Assembly (NCBI RefSeq): GCF_020564355.1
Contig: NZ_JAJCRR010000002.1
Span: 124,001-188,000, forward strand
DNA: 64,000 nucleotides
Reading direction: 5' to 3'
Source of the DNA: Lachnospira pectinoschiza
GTDB lineage: Bacteria; Bacillota; Clostridia; Lachnospirales; Lachnospiraceae
The translations under genes were made by a program, and so were the position numbers. The notes beneath the pieces are model-generated. The model did not search any database and was not told the origin of the DNA. It saw only the letters and a program-made list of their open reading frames with translations. Shown piece by piece: positions 17,184 to 27,300 of the stretch. Each line of letters begins with the position of its first letter. Positions within the stretch are counted from its first letter, which is position 1.

Positions 17184-19568
17184 ATGATTACGATAGAAAA
17201 AAATCTGTATGCACTGCATACACGGCATACGTCTTATGTATTTTGTGTCATGGAGAGCGGACATCTGGAGCATTTGTATTATGGAAGGCGGATTCATGCA
17301 CAGCAGACCGTAATGATGGAAAAAAGGGCATTTCTTCCGGGCAATACGATTGCGTATGACAGCAGTTTTGAAAATCTTTCATTGGAGGATTGCTGTCTTG
17401 AAATGTCATCTTACGGAAAAGGCGATATCCGTGAACCGTTTATTGAAACAGAATGTGCGGATGGCAGTACAACGGAGGATTTTTTGTTTGAGAGCGCACA
17501 GATTTCCGAAACAAAATGCGGCTTGCAGACACTTCCGGGTGCATATGATGAAAACGGCAAATCCGAACAGCTCAAGGTCGTTCTGGCAGACAAAGAAGGA
17601 AAAACAAAGCTGGAACTGTATTATGACGTATACGAAGACTGCGATGTGATTACAAGGCGCGCTGTTTTTAAAAATGAAGGAGAACAGCCTGTGAAGCTTA
17701 GGCGGCTGATGAGCATGCAGCTTGATTTACACCGGGCAGACTATGTGCTTTCAACATTTCACGGCGCATGGACACGGGAAATGAACCGCAGTGAAGCCGT
17801 GCTTGAAACCGGAAAATATGTCAATGAATCCTTTACGGGAACGTCATCGAGCCGTGCCAATCCGTTTATCATGCTTGGCAGAAAAGAAACGACCGAGGAC
17901 ACCGGAGAGTGTTTCGGAATAAATCTTATTTACAGCGGCAGTCACTATGAAGCTGTAGAGGTGCAGGCAGGACGTACAAGAATCGTTTCCGGTATCCAGC
18001 CGAAAAATTTCTGCTTTACGGTTGGCACAGGTGAAGTTTTTGAAACACCGGAAGCGGTGCTGACCTATGCGGCATCAGGTTATAATCAAATGAGTCACCA
18101 ACTGCATGATTTTGTGCAGGAGCATGTTGTTCGCGGCACATGGAAACGGAAACTGCGCCCGGTGCTGTTAAACAGCTGGGAAGCGGCGTATTTTGACATT
18201 AACGAAAGGAAACTGCTACGCCTTGCAAAGGCGGCAAAAGAAGCGGGAATCGAACTGTTTGTCATGGATGACGGCTGGTTTGGAAACCGGAATGACGATA
18301 AGAGTTCCCTTGGGGACTGGTATGCCGATGAAAAGAAGCTGCCGGGCGGACTTTTGGGAATTGCGCAGAAAATCAAAGCACTTGGACTGGATTTTGGTAT
18401 CTGGGTAGAACCGGAAATGGTGAGTGTCAACAGCCGTTTGTATGAAAAGCACCCGGACTGGGCAGCTACCGTTCCCGGCAGGAATCATTCCGAGGGCAGA
18501 AACCAGCGGATTTTAGATTTAGCCAATCCGCAGGTGCAGGAATTTGTCATTGAAGAAATGAGCCGTGTTTTTTCCGGTGCGGATATTTCTTATGTCAAAT
18601 GGGACATGAACCGGATTTTCAGTGATGATTATTCACCGTATCTGCCGCCGGACAGACAGGGTGAAGCGGCACACCGCTATATCTGCGGGCTGTATCACTG
18701 CATGGACGTATTGACAAAACGTTTTCCGGATATTTTATTTGAAGGCTGTGCGGCAGGCGGCAACCGCTTTGACCTCGGCATTTTGTGTTATTTTCCGCAA
18801 ATCTGGGCAAGCGATAATACAGATGCGGTCAGCCGCGCGCAGATTCAGAACAATTACACTTACGGCTATCCGCCGTCCGTGCTTAGTTCACACGTTTCAG
18901 CAAGCCCGAATCACCAGACACTGCGCCGCACGCCGCTTGAAACACGCTTTGCCGTGGCGGCTTTCGGGAATTTGGGTTATGAATGTAATTTCTGTGATAT
19001 GTCCAAAGAAGAACTTGAGGCGGTGAAAGCACAGATTACCTTGTATAAAGAAAAGCGGGAGCTGTTCCAGCGGGGAATTTTTTACCGCGGCAGAAGTTTT
19101 TCGGACAGGGATATCCGTGACAGCAGTGTACTGTCGGCGGGCGGCGGCAGTCTGATGGAGTGGAACTGTGTCAAAAAAGATACTTCCGAAGCGGTCGGAT
19201 TGCTGATGAATAAACTTGCGGTGGCAAACACGCCGCATACATGCTTTTATGCAAAGGGATTAGACCCTGAAAAGCGGTATCATTTTTACAATCGTGCGTT
19301 AAAGTACAATATTAAGGATTTCGGGGATTTGGTCAACACCGCATCGCCGGTGCATATCCGTCAGGATTCCCTGATACAGCACTTCGCTGCCAAATGGATT
19401 AAAATAAACGGTGAGCGGGAGGACTACAATGTATTCGGCGATACGCTGATGTACTGCGGTGTGCGCTTAAAGCAGGCATTCTGTGCAACGGGACTGAATG
19501 ATGAAGTGCGTTACTTCCCGGATTTCGGCGCAAGGCTTTATTTTATGGACGAAGAAAAAACACGGTAA
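17184..19568 (+). CDS. Alpha-galactosidase, glycoside hydrolase family 36
   Basis: A 794-residue GH36 enzyme with an N-terminal beta-supersandwich domain (about 1-330), a TIM barrel (about 330-680) and a C-terminal beta domain. The catalytic nucleophile is D474 in YVKWDMNR and the acid/base is D544 in WASDNTDAVSR; the 70-residue spacing agrees with characterised family members. Further family blocks are FVMDDGWFGNR, LGLDFGIWVEPEMV and FEGCAAGGNRFD. There is no signal peptide, so it hydrolyses imported melibiose, raffinose-type sugars or galactomannan fragments in the cytoplasm. Ribosome binding site AAAGGA precedes the ATG. It is the last gene of the TetR operon. Confidence 0.93.
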   Translation: MITIEKNLYALHTRHTSYVFCVMESGHLEHLYYGRRIHAQQTVMMEKRAFLPGNTIAYDSSFENLSLEDCCLEMSSYGKGDIREPFIETECADGSTTEDFLFESAQISETKCGLQTLPGAYDENGKSEQLKVVLADKEGKTKLELYYDVYEDCDVITRRAVFKNEGEQPVKLRRLMSMQLDLHRADYVLSTFHGAWTREMNRSEAVLETGKYVNESFTGTSSSRANPFIMLGRKETTEDTGECFGINLIYSGSHYEAVEVQAGRTRIVSGIQPKNFCFTVGTGEVFETPEAVLTYAASGYNQMSHQLHDFVQEHVVRGTWKRKLRPVLLNSWEAAYFDINERKLLRLAKAAKEAGIELFVMDDGWFGNRNDDKSSLGDWYADEKKLPGGLLGIAQKIKALGLDFGIWVEPEMVSVNSRLYEKHPDWAATVPGRNHSEGRNQRILDLANPQVQEFVIEEMSRVFSGADISYVKWDMNRIFSDDYSPYLPPDRQGEAAHRYICGLYHCMDVLTKRFPDILFEGCAAGGNRFDLGILCYFPQIWASDNTDAVSRAQIQNNYTYGYPPSVLSSHVSASPNHQTLRRTPLETRFAVAAFGNLGYECNFCDMSKEELEAVKAQITLYKEKRELFQRGIFYRGRSFSDRDIRDSSVLSAGGGSLMEWNCVKKDTSEAVGLLMNKLAVANTPHTCFYAKGLDPEKRYHFYNRALKYNIKDFGDLVNTASPVHIRQDSLIQHFAAKWIKINGEREDYNVFGDTLMYCGVRLKQAFCATGLNDEVRYFPDFGARLYFMDEEKTR

Positions 19569-19592
19569 GTATGATTTTTACGAAAAAAGCAG

Positions 19593-19622
19593 TTGACAGA
19601 TTTTATTTTCTGTGTCTATAAT
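19593..19622 (+). promoter_or_regulatory. Sigma-A promoter of the M-box/mgtE transcript
   Basis: TTGACA at 19593-19598 and TATAAT at 19617-19622, both perfect consensus hexamers, are 18 bases apart and lie directly upstream of the riboswitch. Confidence 0.8.
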
Positions 19623-19637
19623 GAAAAAAACGAAATA

Positions 19638-19796
19638 CTTCGGTAGGTGAGGTTACCACAGGGATTTGGATTTTCCTAAGGTTGCTGCCGCAAATTTGTG
19701 GAGACACAAATCGTTGGTCAGCAGGCTATGTCGGTTTAAGGCATAACCTAATGCAACTAATATGCCCTGTGATGCTAAAGCTTGGACGACGGAAGC
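19638..19796 (+). promoter_or_regulatory. M-box (ykoK) magnesium riboswitch
   Basis: The leader contains the conserved M-box blocks in order: CTTCGGTAGGTGAGG at the start, GGTTGCTGCCGC, then AATGCAACTAATATGCC, CTGTGATGCTAAAGC and a closing GGAAG that can pair with the initial CTTC. This aptamer folds around several Mg2+ ions and senses their cytoplasmic level. GACGACGG at 19785-19792 is perfectly complementary to CCGTCGTC at 19850-19857, the left arm of the following terminator, so it serves as an antiterminator strand: high Mg2+ locks the aptamer and frees the terminator; low Mg2+ lets mgtE be transcribed. Confidence 0.93.
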
Positions 19797-19846
19797 ACAG
19801 CGCCAGATAAAGAAACAGGTGCGCAAAGATTAAGATTGAATTTCAA

Positions 19847-19873
19847 ACTCCGTCGTCAGACGGAGTTTTTTTA
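19847..19873 (+). terminator. Riboswitch-controlled terminator before mgtE
   Basis: ACTCCGTC and GACGGAGT form a tight hairpin with a four-base loop followed by seven T residues. It is the expression platform of the M-box riboswitch. Confidence 0.9.
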
Positions 19874-19894
19874 GTATTAAAGGAGGTGAGGCAA

Positions 19895-20077
19895 ATGGAT
19901 TCGGGCGTCAGTTATCATTCGGAAAATTTACAGAATACGGATACGACAGAAGGGAGCATAGAAAATGGAGAAGAACATTTTTATGGAACTTCTGGCAGCA
20001 AGAGAATTCAAAGCAATCAGAAGCATTTTAAATGTGATGAATGCAGTAGACATTGCCTCACTGCTGTCAGAATTTGA
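19895..20077 (+). CDS. Possible leader ORF overlapping the start of mgtE
   Basis: A 60-codon frame starts at ATG 19895 behind a near-perfect AAAGGAGGTGAG ribosome binding site, stronger than that of mgtE itself. It overlaps the first 113 bases of mgtE in another frame. The first 23 codons (before mgtE begins) are the only part free of overlapping coding constraint. It could be a regulatory leader peptide whose translation affects mgtE initiation, or a chance frame; the encoded peptide resembles nothing I know. Confidence 0.25.
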   Translation: MDSGVSYHSENLQNTDTTEGSIENGEEHFYGTSGSKRIQSNQKHFKCDECSRHCLTAVRI

Positions 20078-21296
20078 AGAAAAGGAACTTGCACAGGCAT
20101 TCCGTCTGATTCCGAAAGCAAAGGCAGCCGAAGTTTTTGCCAATATGAGCAATGCAACACAGAGCTGTCTGATTGATGCTTTCACGGAAACGGAATTAAA
20201 AGAAATCATAGACGATATGTTTATGGACGATACCGTGGATTTACTGGAAGATTTACCGGCAAATGTCGTAACAAGGATTTTATCCAATATCAATCCGCAG
20301 AAGCGTGCGCAGATTAATATTCTGCTGGATTATCCGCAGGACAGCGCAGGCAGCATTATGACAACAGAATATGTGTCACTCAAGCGCACCATGACCGTAA
20401 AGCAGGCAATGGCACATATTAAAGAAGTAGGAATCCACAAGGAAACGATTTATACCTGCTATGTGCTTGAAGCGCGCAGACTGGTAGGCATTGTGACCGC
20501 CAAAGACTTAATGGTGGCAGATGACGACAAAACGATTGAAGAACTTATGCGGACAGAGATTATTTTTGTGCATACGGGCGATGACCAGGAGCAGGTCGGA
20601 CAGTTATTTTCAAAATATGATTTGCTGGCACTTCCGGTTCTGGATACCGATGAATGTATGGTCGGAATCGTCACGGTCGATGATGCACTCGATGTTGTGG
20701 TTGATGAAGCGACAGAGGATATGTCACTCATGGCAGCAGTCAATCCGAGTGAAAAATCTTACTTTGAAACACCGGTGCTGACACATGCCAAAAACAGAAT
20801 TGTGTGGCTTTTGGTGCTGATGTTATCCGCTACGGCAACGGGCGTGATTATCACACACTATGAAAATGCGTTTGCGGCAGTGCCGATTTTAGTATCCTTT
20901 ATTCCAATGCTGATGGATACAGGCGGTAACTGCGGTTCACAAAGTTCCACGCTGATTATCCGTGGGATTGCACTGGGAGAAATTACCTTTCGTGATATTT
21001 TTAAGGTGATGTTTAAGGAATTCCGGATTTCAATTATTGTCGGTGTGATTCTGGCACTGGCAAACGGGCTTAGAATCCTGCTGATGTATAAGAACTTTTC
21101 ACTGGCGGTTGTCATTTCAATTTCACTGGTTATTACAGTTATTTTTGCAAAGCTTATCGGCTGTATTCTGCCACTGCTTGCAAAGAAGCTGCATTTTGAC
21201 CCGGCAATTATGGCATCGCCGCTGATTACAACGATTGTGGATACCTGTTCAATACTGATATACTTTAATGTGGCAACGGTGGTATTCCATTTATAA
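19965..21296 (+). CDS. mgtE: MgtE family magnesium transporter/channel
   Basis: A 443-residue MgtE with the standard order: N-terminal acidic helical domain (about 1-125), two CBS domains (about 130-250, with AGSIMTTEYVSL and IVTVDDALDVVVDEATED) that sense Mg2+, a connecting helix and five membrane helices. The pore signature is present as MLMDTGGNCGSQSSTLIIRG. It conducts Mg2+ into the cell and closes when cytoplasmic Mg2+ is high. Length and N terminus agree with complete homologues, so the start at 19965 (GGGAG 8 bases upstream) is correct. Transcription is under the M-box riboswitch. Confidence 0.95.
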   Translation: MEKNIFMELLAAREFKAIRSILNVMNAVDIASLLSEFEEKELAQAFRLIPKAKAAEVFANMSNATQSCLIDAFTETELKEIIDDMFMDDTVDLLEDLPANVVTRILSNINPQKRAQINILLDYPQDSAGSIMTTEYVSLKRTMTVKQAMAHIKEVGIHKETIYTCYVLEARRLVGIVTAKDLMVADDDKTIEELMRTEIIFVHTGDDQEQVGQLFSKYDLLALPVLDTDECMVGIVTVDDALDVVVDEATEDMSLMAAVNPSEKSYFETPVLTHAKNRIVWLLVLMLSATATGVIITHYENAFAAVPILVSFIPMLMDTGGNCGSQSSTLIIRGIALGEITFRDIFKVMFKEFRISIIVGVILALANGLRILLMYKNFSLAVVISISLVITVIFAKLIGCILPLLAKKLHFDPAIMASPLITTIVDTCSILIYFNVATVVFHL

Positions 21297-21494
21297 TTAA
21301 GGTAAGTGCAAATATGTGAGGACACGGACAGAGAACAGATTTTTATCGGATACGAAAATTACCGTGGATTGCGGATAAGAACGGGTATGACATACATATT
21401 TTGCAATATACTAACAGAGTAATATGGTGCAGAGGTGCGAAAAAATTTGAAAAGCACTGAAGGAAAATGCAAAAAAGTGAAAGGAGCATGACAA

Positions 21495-22379
21495 GTGGCA
21501 CAGGATATAAAGACTGCGGACATTGCGATTATCGGTACAGGACCGGCGGGCATTTCTGCCGCTATTACCGCAAAAATCAGAAATAAAGAGATATTTTTGT
21601 TCGGCGCTGAGCCGGTGAGCAGTAAGGTGGCAAAAGCACACCGGATTTTAAATTATCCGGGACTGCCTGCCGTTTCGGGAGAGGAGCTGGCACAGGCATA
21701 TAAAAGACATTTGGACGAATTGCAGATTGCGGTTACGAAAAAAAGAGTTCATGCCGTTTATGCAATGGGCAGTTATTTTGCCATTCAGGCAGGACAGGAG
21801 CAGTACCGGGCAGACAGCGTGATTTTAGCCTGCGGCATGACGGCGGATAAGCCGTTTCCGGGTGAAAATGAATTTTTGGGACGCGGCGTCAGCTATTGTG
21901 CAACGTGTGATGCACAGTTTTTTAAAGGAAAGACGGTCGCAGTTATCGGATATACTAAAGAATCCGTTGAGGAAGCACAGTATTTAGCGGAAATTGTGGG
22001 AAAAGTGTTATACTTTCCAATGGGCAAAGAAGCTGTATTGCCGGGGCTTTCCGGTAACATTGAAATCTGTACGGAAAAGCCGGCAGAGATTACCGGCACG
22101 ATGAAAGTGGAGCAGTTAAAGACTGACGGAAAGCTGTATCCGGTGGACGGCATTTTCATTTTACGGGAAGCCGTCTTTCCGGGACAGCTCGTTCCGGGCT
22201 TAAAGACCGAAAAAAATCATGCCGCCGTCAATCTGCAGATGGAAACGAATGTGGCGGGATTATTTGCCTGCGGCGATATTGCGGGAACGCCGTATCAGTA
22301 TATTAAAGCGGCGGGACAGGGCAATGTTGCGGCACTTTCGGCAGTGTCTTATTTAAACCGTAAAAAAGAAACCGTGTGA
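21495..22379 (+). CDS. Thioredoxin-reductase-like NAD(P)H/FAD oxidoreductase
   Basis: A 294-residue two-Rossmann flavoprotein. The FAD-binding GTGPAGISAAI motif is near the N terminus; the redox-active pair is C135-A-T-C138, as in thioredoxin reductase; and a FACGDIAGTPYQYIKAAGQG-like C-terminal FAD motif is present. The second nucleotide-binding loop reads VIGYTKESVEEA rather than GGGxxA, so coenzyme preference may differ; ferredoxin-dependent or atypical clostridial reductases show such loss. Translation starts at GTG 21495 behind AAGGAG. It likely reduces a thioredoxin or a related dithiol protein encoded elsewhere; no thioredoxin gene is adjacent. Confidence 0.8.
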   Translation: MAQDIKTADIAIIGTGPAGISAAITAKIRNKEIFLFGAEPVSSKVAKAHRILNYPGLPAVSGEELAQAYKRHLDELQIAVTKKRVHAVYAMGSYFAIQAGQEQYRADSVILACGMTADKPFPGENEFLGRGVSYCATCDAQFFKGKTVAVIGYTKESVEEAQYLAEIVGKVLYFPMGKEAVLPGLSGNIEICTEKPAEITGTMKVEQLKTDGKLYPVDGIFILREAVFPGQLVPGLKTEKNHAAVNLQMETNVAGLFACGDIAGTPYQYIKAAGQGNVAALSAVSYLNRKKETV

Positions 22380-22488
22380 TGACCGTGTGCTTAGGGCGCA
22401 AAGAAGTGTGTGAAAGACCTTGTATTTCAAATGCCGGATATGGTATGATAAGAAGAAGTGAGTTTAAGGAAAAGTCTAGGAGGCAATT

Positions 22489-23742
22489 ATGAAGGTTACA
22501 CCGGTTAAAGGAACAAACGATTATCTTCCAAAGGAAGTGGAAATCAGGGATTATTTACAGCAGAAGATTCTTGAAGTCTATCTTGCCAATGGATTTGAAC
22601 ATATTATTACACCTGTAATTGAAGATATTGAAAATCTGGATAAAAGTGATGGCGGAGAAAATCTGAACCTCATTTTCAAGATTATGAAGCGCGGCGACAA
22701 GCTGGATAAGGCACTGGCATCAGGCGTGACTTCGGAAAATGAGAATGTGCTTGCGGATATGGGACTGCGTTATGATTTGACACTGCCGCTCAGTAGATAT
22801 TATGCGAATAATAAAGACAAGCTGACACTTCCGATGAAATGTATCCAGATGGATCGTGTGTATCGTGCAGAACGTCCGCAGAAGGGCAGATTAAGAGAAT
22901 TTATCCAGTGTGATATTGATATTATCGGTTCAGAATCCAACGATTCGGAAATCGAGCTGATTTTAACAACCACAAAGGCATTACAGGCAATCGGCATGAA
23001 GAATTTCAAAGTTAAGTTAAACGACAGAAGACTGTTACGTGCCGTATTAATGCAGATGGGCTTTGCGGAAAATGAATTAGACAGTGTGTGCATTACATTT
23101 GATAAGCTGGATAAAATCGGCATGGACGGTGTAGAAGCAGAACTGACAGAAAAAGGATTTGCAAAAGAAGCCATTACAAAGTTTACACAGTTCCTTGAAA
23201 AAAATGATTTTAGTCTGGATTCTTTAAAGGATATGCTGGAAGATAAAGAACCGGCAGAGAGTCTTGAAAAGATTATGACAACAGTGAAGGCACTTTCAGC
23301 AGGGGCATACGATGTGGTCTTTGATTTATCACTGGTCAGAGGACAGGGATACTACACAGGAACCGTTTTTGAAGTGGAAAGCATTGACTTTAAGGGCGCA
23401 ATCGCAGGCGGTGGAAGATATGACAATCTGATTGGCAAGTTCTTAAACCAGTCCATTCCGGCAGTCGGATTTTCAATCGGATTTGAGCGTATTTTCTCTA
23501 TCCTTATGCAGAACGGCATTGAAATTCCGGACGGCAGTAAAAAGATTGCCGTATTATATGAAGACGGACATTTAACAGAAGCTGTCAAGACAGCTGAAAA
23601 GTTAAGAAGTGAAGGCATGATTGCATCCCTTTATATAAAACCGAAAAAGACCGGTAAGTTTTTAAGTAAATTAGAGGAGCGCGGCTATGCCGGATTTTAC
23701 AATGTAGAACAGGCAGAAGAAGTCAGCTACTTTGGTGCATAA
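22489..23742 (+). CDS. hisS: Histidyl-tRNA synthetase
   Basis: A 417-residue class II aminoacyl-tRNA synthetase of the HisRS type. The N terminus KVTPVKGTNDYLPKE, motif 2 RVYRAERPQKGRLREFIQCD, the histidine-binding motif LVRGQGYYTGTVFE, GGGRYDNLIGKF and motif 3 VGFSIGFERI are all present, followed by a short anticodon-binding domain of about 90 residues. The histidine motif has QG where most bacterial enzymes have LD, a variant of one HisRS subgroup. Because motif 2, including the tRNA-contacting part, and the anticodon domain are present, it is more likely the synthetase than the HisZ regulator. GGAGGCAAT lies before the ATG, and a strong terminator follows. Confidence 0.82.
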   Translation: MKVTPVKGTNDYLPKEVEIRDYLQQKILEVYLANGFEHIITPVIEDIENLDKSDGGENLNLIFKIMKRGDKLDKALASGVTSENENVLADMGLRYDLTLPLSRYYANNKDKLTLPMKCIQMDRVYRAERPQKGRLREFIQCDIDIIGSESNDSEIELILTTTKALQAIGMKNFKVKLNDRRLLRAVLMQMGFAENELDSVCITFDKLDKIGMDGVEAELTEKGFAKEAITKFTQFLEKNDFSLDSLKDMLEDKEPAESLEKIMTTVKALSAGAYDVVFDLSLVRGQGYYTGTVFEVESIDFKGAIAGGGRYDNLIGKFLNQSIPAVGFSIGFERIFSILMQNGIEIPDGSKKIAVLYEDGHLTEAVKTAEKLRSEGMIASLYIKPKKTGKFLSKLEERGYAGFYNVEQAEEVSYFGA

Positions 23743-23752
23743 AAGGAAAAGA

Positions 23753-23799
23753 GCTGTGGCACAAAAATCAGAAATCCTGATTGCGTGCCACAGCCTTTT
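23753..23799. terminator. Bidirectional terminator between hisS and the converging gene
   Basis: GCTGTGGCAC and GTGCCACAGC form a 10-bp stem. T residues follow on the plus strand (CTTTTTATT) and A residues precede it, so both converging genes can use it. Confidence 0.85.
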
Positions 23800-24266
23800 T
23801 ATTGTATCGTGCATTTATCGAGTGCTGTCTGAATGGCATTCAGAAGCATTGTAGCGGTGTATTTGTTCTCAGCGGGATATGTAATATTTTTGGTAGAACC
23901 GCTTTCAATTACGGAAGCACACAGTTCGGAAAAGGTGCTTTCCAAAGAAGGGTAGAGCGTTGTAACCGGTTCGGATAAGTTTACGAGTGCAATATTCTGA
24001 ATACGGTTTTTATCGACTGTCACTTCGATATCTACGGCGTTGCCGTTTAAAGAAACACCGGCTCTGTAAACACCCGGTGTATAGCAGGCGGAAACACCCG
24101 CAGAAACAGATTTGGCACCGTTGACAGAGCTGGCTGCGGCATCTTTAGAGCCGCCTGCAAGCGATGAAATCATAAAAATCAGTAAAAGAATGGCAATCAC
24201 CGCGGCAATGGCACCAATCAGCAGTTCACGGCGGTGTAAAACGATAATTTTTGTCTTTGAATTCAT
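23799..24266 (-). CDS. Membrane-anchored FMN-binding-like protein
   Basis: A 155-residue protein with a basic cytoplasmic start, one membrane helix (about 16-38) and an extracytoplasmic domain. The segment YTPGVYRAGVSLNGNAVDIE followed by VTVDKNRIQNIALVN resembles the repeat unit of FMN-binding (FMN_bind) domains found in clostridial redox lipoproteins. The flavinylation threonine motif (S-G-A-T-type) is not clearly conserved; ENKYTATMLLNAI occupies its place. A covalent flavin is therefore uncertain. The ATG at 24266 is preferred over GTG two codons upstream because of GGAAG at proper distance. It faces hisS and is divergent from addB. Confidence 0.5.
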   Translation of the reverse strand: MNSKTKIIVLHRRELLIGAIAAVIAILLLIFMISSLAGGSKDAAASSVNGAKSVSAGVSACYTPGVYRAGVSLNGNAVDIEVTVDKNRIQNIALVNLSEPVTTLYPSLESTFSELCASVIESGSTKNITYPAENKYTATMLLNAIQTALDKCTIQ

Positions 24267-24371
24267 ATCCACACACTTCCATAATTGTTATCATTGATGG
24301 TATACTATATGCAGAAAATGATTGAATCATGACATAATAATCGCCGGAGGTCCGGCAGAAATGAGGGAAAT

Positions 24372-27300
24372 ATGTCCTTACAGTTTATTACAGGGGGAAG
24401 CGGTGCAGGAAAATCAGAATATTTAAGCCGTTTAGTCTGTGAAGAATCTGTCAGAAGACCGCATGACAATTTTATTGTGGTTGTTCCTGAACAATATACT
24501 ATGGAAACACAAAAAAAACTGGTGCATATGCATTCACGCAAGGGAATTTTAAATATTGATGTTGTCAGCTTTGAACGCCTTGCATACAAGGTTTTTGAAG
24601 AACTGGGCGGCGGAAACCGTCCGGTGTTAGACGATACCGGAAAGAACCTGATTGTACGGCGCGTACTTGAAAAAGAGAAGAAAAAGCTGGATTACTTTGG
24701 CAGCAGTATTGAAAAAACAGGTTTTGTTTCGGAGTTAAAATCCGTGATTTCCGAACTGCTTCAATATGGTATTACACCGCAGCAGCTTGGTGAAATCGGA
24801 GAGAATGTCAAAGAAAAGCAGCAGCTCTCCGCAAAATTAAAAGATATCCGTCTGGTTTACAAAGAATTTATGGCATTTTTGTCAACCAATTATATTACGT
24901 CTGAGGAAATTTTAGACGTATTATGCGGACTGGTGGAAAAATCAAAGCTGATTGCCGGTTCGGAAATTATTTTTGATGGATTTACCGGGTTTACACCGAT
25001 TCAGTACAAACTCATGCGTCTGTTGCTGGTATACAGCAAAGGTATTAAAATATCAGTAACGATTGATAAAAAGGAACGTCCGACAGGACATGAAGGCTGG
25101 AACAACCTGTTTTTTATGAGTAAAGAGATGATGAACCGTCTAATTGCGATTTGTGAGGAAGAAGGAATCAACGTTGACGATACCGTGTGCGTGGACAGGG
25201 ACATCAATTACCGCTATGAGGGTGCGAAGGACTTAGCATATCTTGAAAGAAATCTGTTCCGCTATAAGGGCGGGGTGTACACCGGTACACCGGAAAATAT
25301 CCGCATTTACGAGGGTAGTAATCCCAAAGAGGAATTGCAGTATATCGTATCCGAGATTTTACAGCTGACAAGAAAAGAGGGCTTTCGTTATCGTGATATT
25401 GCCGTTGTTACGGCAGATTTGGAAACATACGGAAAAGTTGCCGCCAATATGATGAAACAAAATGACATTCCGGCGTTTTTGGATTATAAACGCTCTGTTG
25501 CCGCCAATCCGTATGTGGAAATGCTTTGCAGTGCCTTGGAGATTGTAGAAAAAGGATATCCGTATGACACGATGTTCCGATATCTGCGTACGGGGCTGAC
25601 CGGCATTTCAAGACATGACATCGATATGCTGGAAAATTACTGTCTGGCGGTAGGTATCCGCGGCAGCCGTGCATGGCATGAACCGTGGAAAAAGAAAATG
25701 AAAAGAAGCACGTACCAGCCGGAACTGGAAACGTTAAATGCCCTGCGGGAGCAGATTATGGCGCCGTTTTTGAATCTGGAGGCGGTTTTAAAGGATAAAG
25801 AAGCCAATGTGCGGGCATATGTCACAGCCGTTTATGAATTTGTGACGGCTCTGCACAGTGCCGAGCAGATAAAGGCGCTTTCGGAGTGTGAACCTGCCGG
25901 CAATGAATATGAACAGCTCTATGCAAAGGTGCTTGAATTGTTTGACAGGATTGTGGAACTGCTCGGTGAAGAAAATGTTTCATTAAAGGAATTTAACAGG
26001 ATTGTAGCGGCGGGCTTTGAAGAAATGAAAGTGGGACTGCTTCCGCCGACCTCCGACTGTGTGATGATTGGTGATATCGAAAGAACACGTCTTGACAATG
26101 TCAAAGTGCTGTTTTTTGCGGGAGTCAATGACGGTGTTGTGCCAAAGAAAAATGAAAATTGCAGTGTGCTGTCGGAAACCGACCGCAGTATACTGGAAGC
26201 ACAGGAAATCGTACTGTCACCTTCTGCAAGGGAAAAAGCATTTATACAGAAATTTTATCTGTATCTGATGATGACAAAGGCTTCACACCGGCTGTATTTA
26301 TCGTATGCAAAAAAAAGCAGTGACGGAAAGACGGCACTTCCGTCATATTTAATCCGTAATGTAAGACGCATGTTTCCGGATGTGCGCATAACGGATGCCG
26401 ACGGGCAGGATGGACAGTTTGTCTATTTAAAGATTCCGAAGCAGGATATTGAGTGGAATACGGAAAATTATATTAAGACGTTGAGTGAAAATGCGGCGCT
26501 TTTGTTATACGGAACACAGCTAAAGGGTAGTATTTCGGCATTTGAAACGTATGCTTCCTGCCGTTTTGCGTATTTTCTGGAATATGGCTTAAAGCTTTCA
26601 CAAAGAGAAGAATACCGTTTTGCGGTACAGGATTTCGGTACGGTTCTGCACGGTGTTTTGGAAGATGTGTCGCGGCAGTTAAAAGAGGAGAAAAAATCCT
26701 TTTCCCTGTTATCCGATGAAGAACGAAAAAAGCGCGTATCCGAAAGCGTTGTGCGGATTGCTGCAGAGTACGGCAACACCATTTTAAAGGATAACAGCCG
26801 TAACGAATACATGATTAAAAGGCTCACCGATTTGGCGGACAGGACGGTCTGGGCAATCGGAAAGCAGTTAGAGCGCGGTGAATTTGCACCCGATGCATAT
26901 GAAATGAACTTTTTAGTTGATGAGCATGAGGTACTTGGTGACAAGTCGCTTTATATGCAGGGCAAAATTGACCGCATTGATATTTGTGAAGATGATAACA
27001 ATGTTTATGTGCGCGTGGTGGATTACAAAACCGGCAAATCGGATTTTGATTTGTTAAAGACATTTTACGGCTTAAAATTACAGCTTGTAACATATATGAA
27101 GGCGGCACAGCGCATTGAAAAAAAACGGCATCCGGATAAGAATATTATTCCGGCGGGGATTCTTTATTACAATATTGACAATCCGATTATAGAAGTACAG
27201 AGCATGCCCGATGAAGAAGATGCAGATTATCGTGAAGCCGTTGATGAAATGATATTGGAAAATCTGCGTATGAAAGGTGTTGTCAATGAGGATACGGAAA

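Noticed and set aside
22489..23742. HisZ, the regulatory HisRS paralogue
   Set aside because: The histidine motif, motif 2 and an anticodon-binding C-terminal part are present, and no histidine biosynthesis genes are adjacent.
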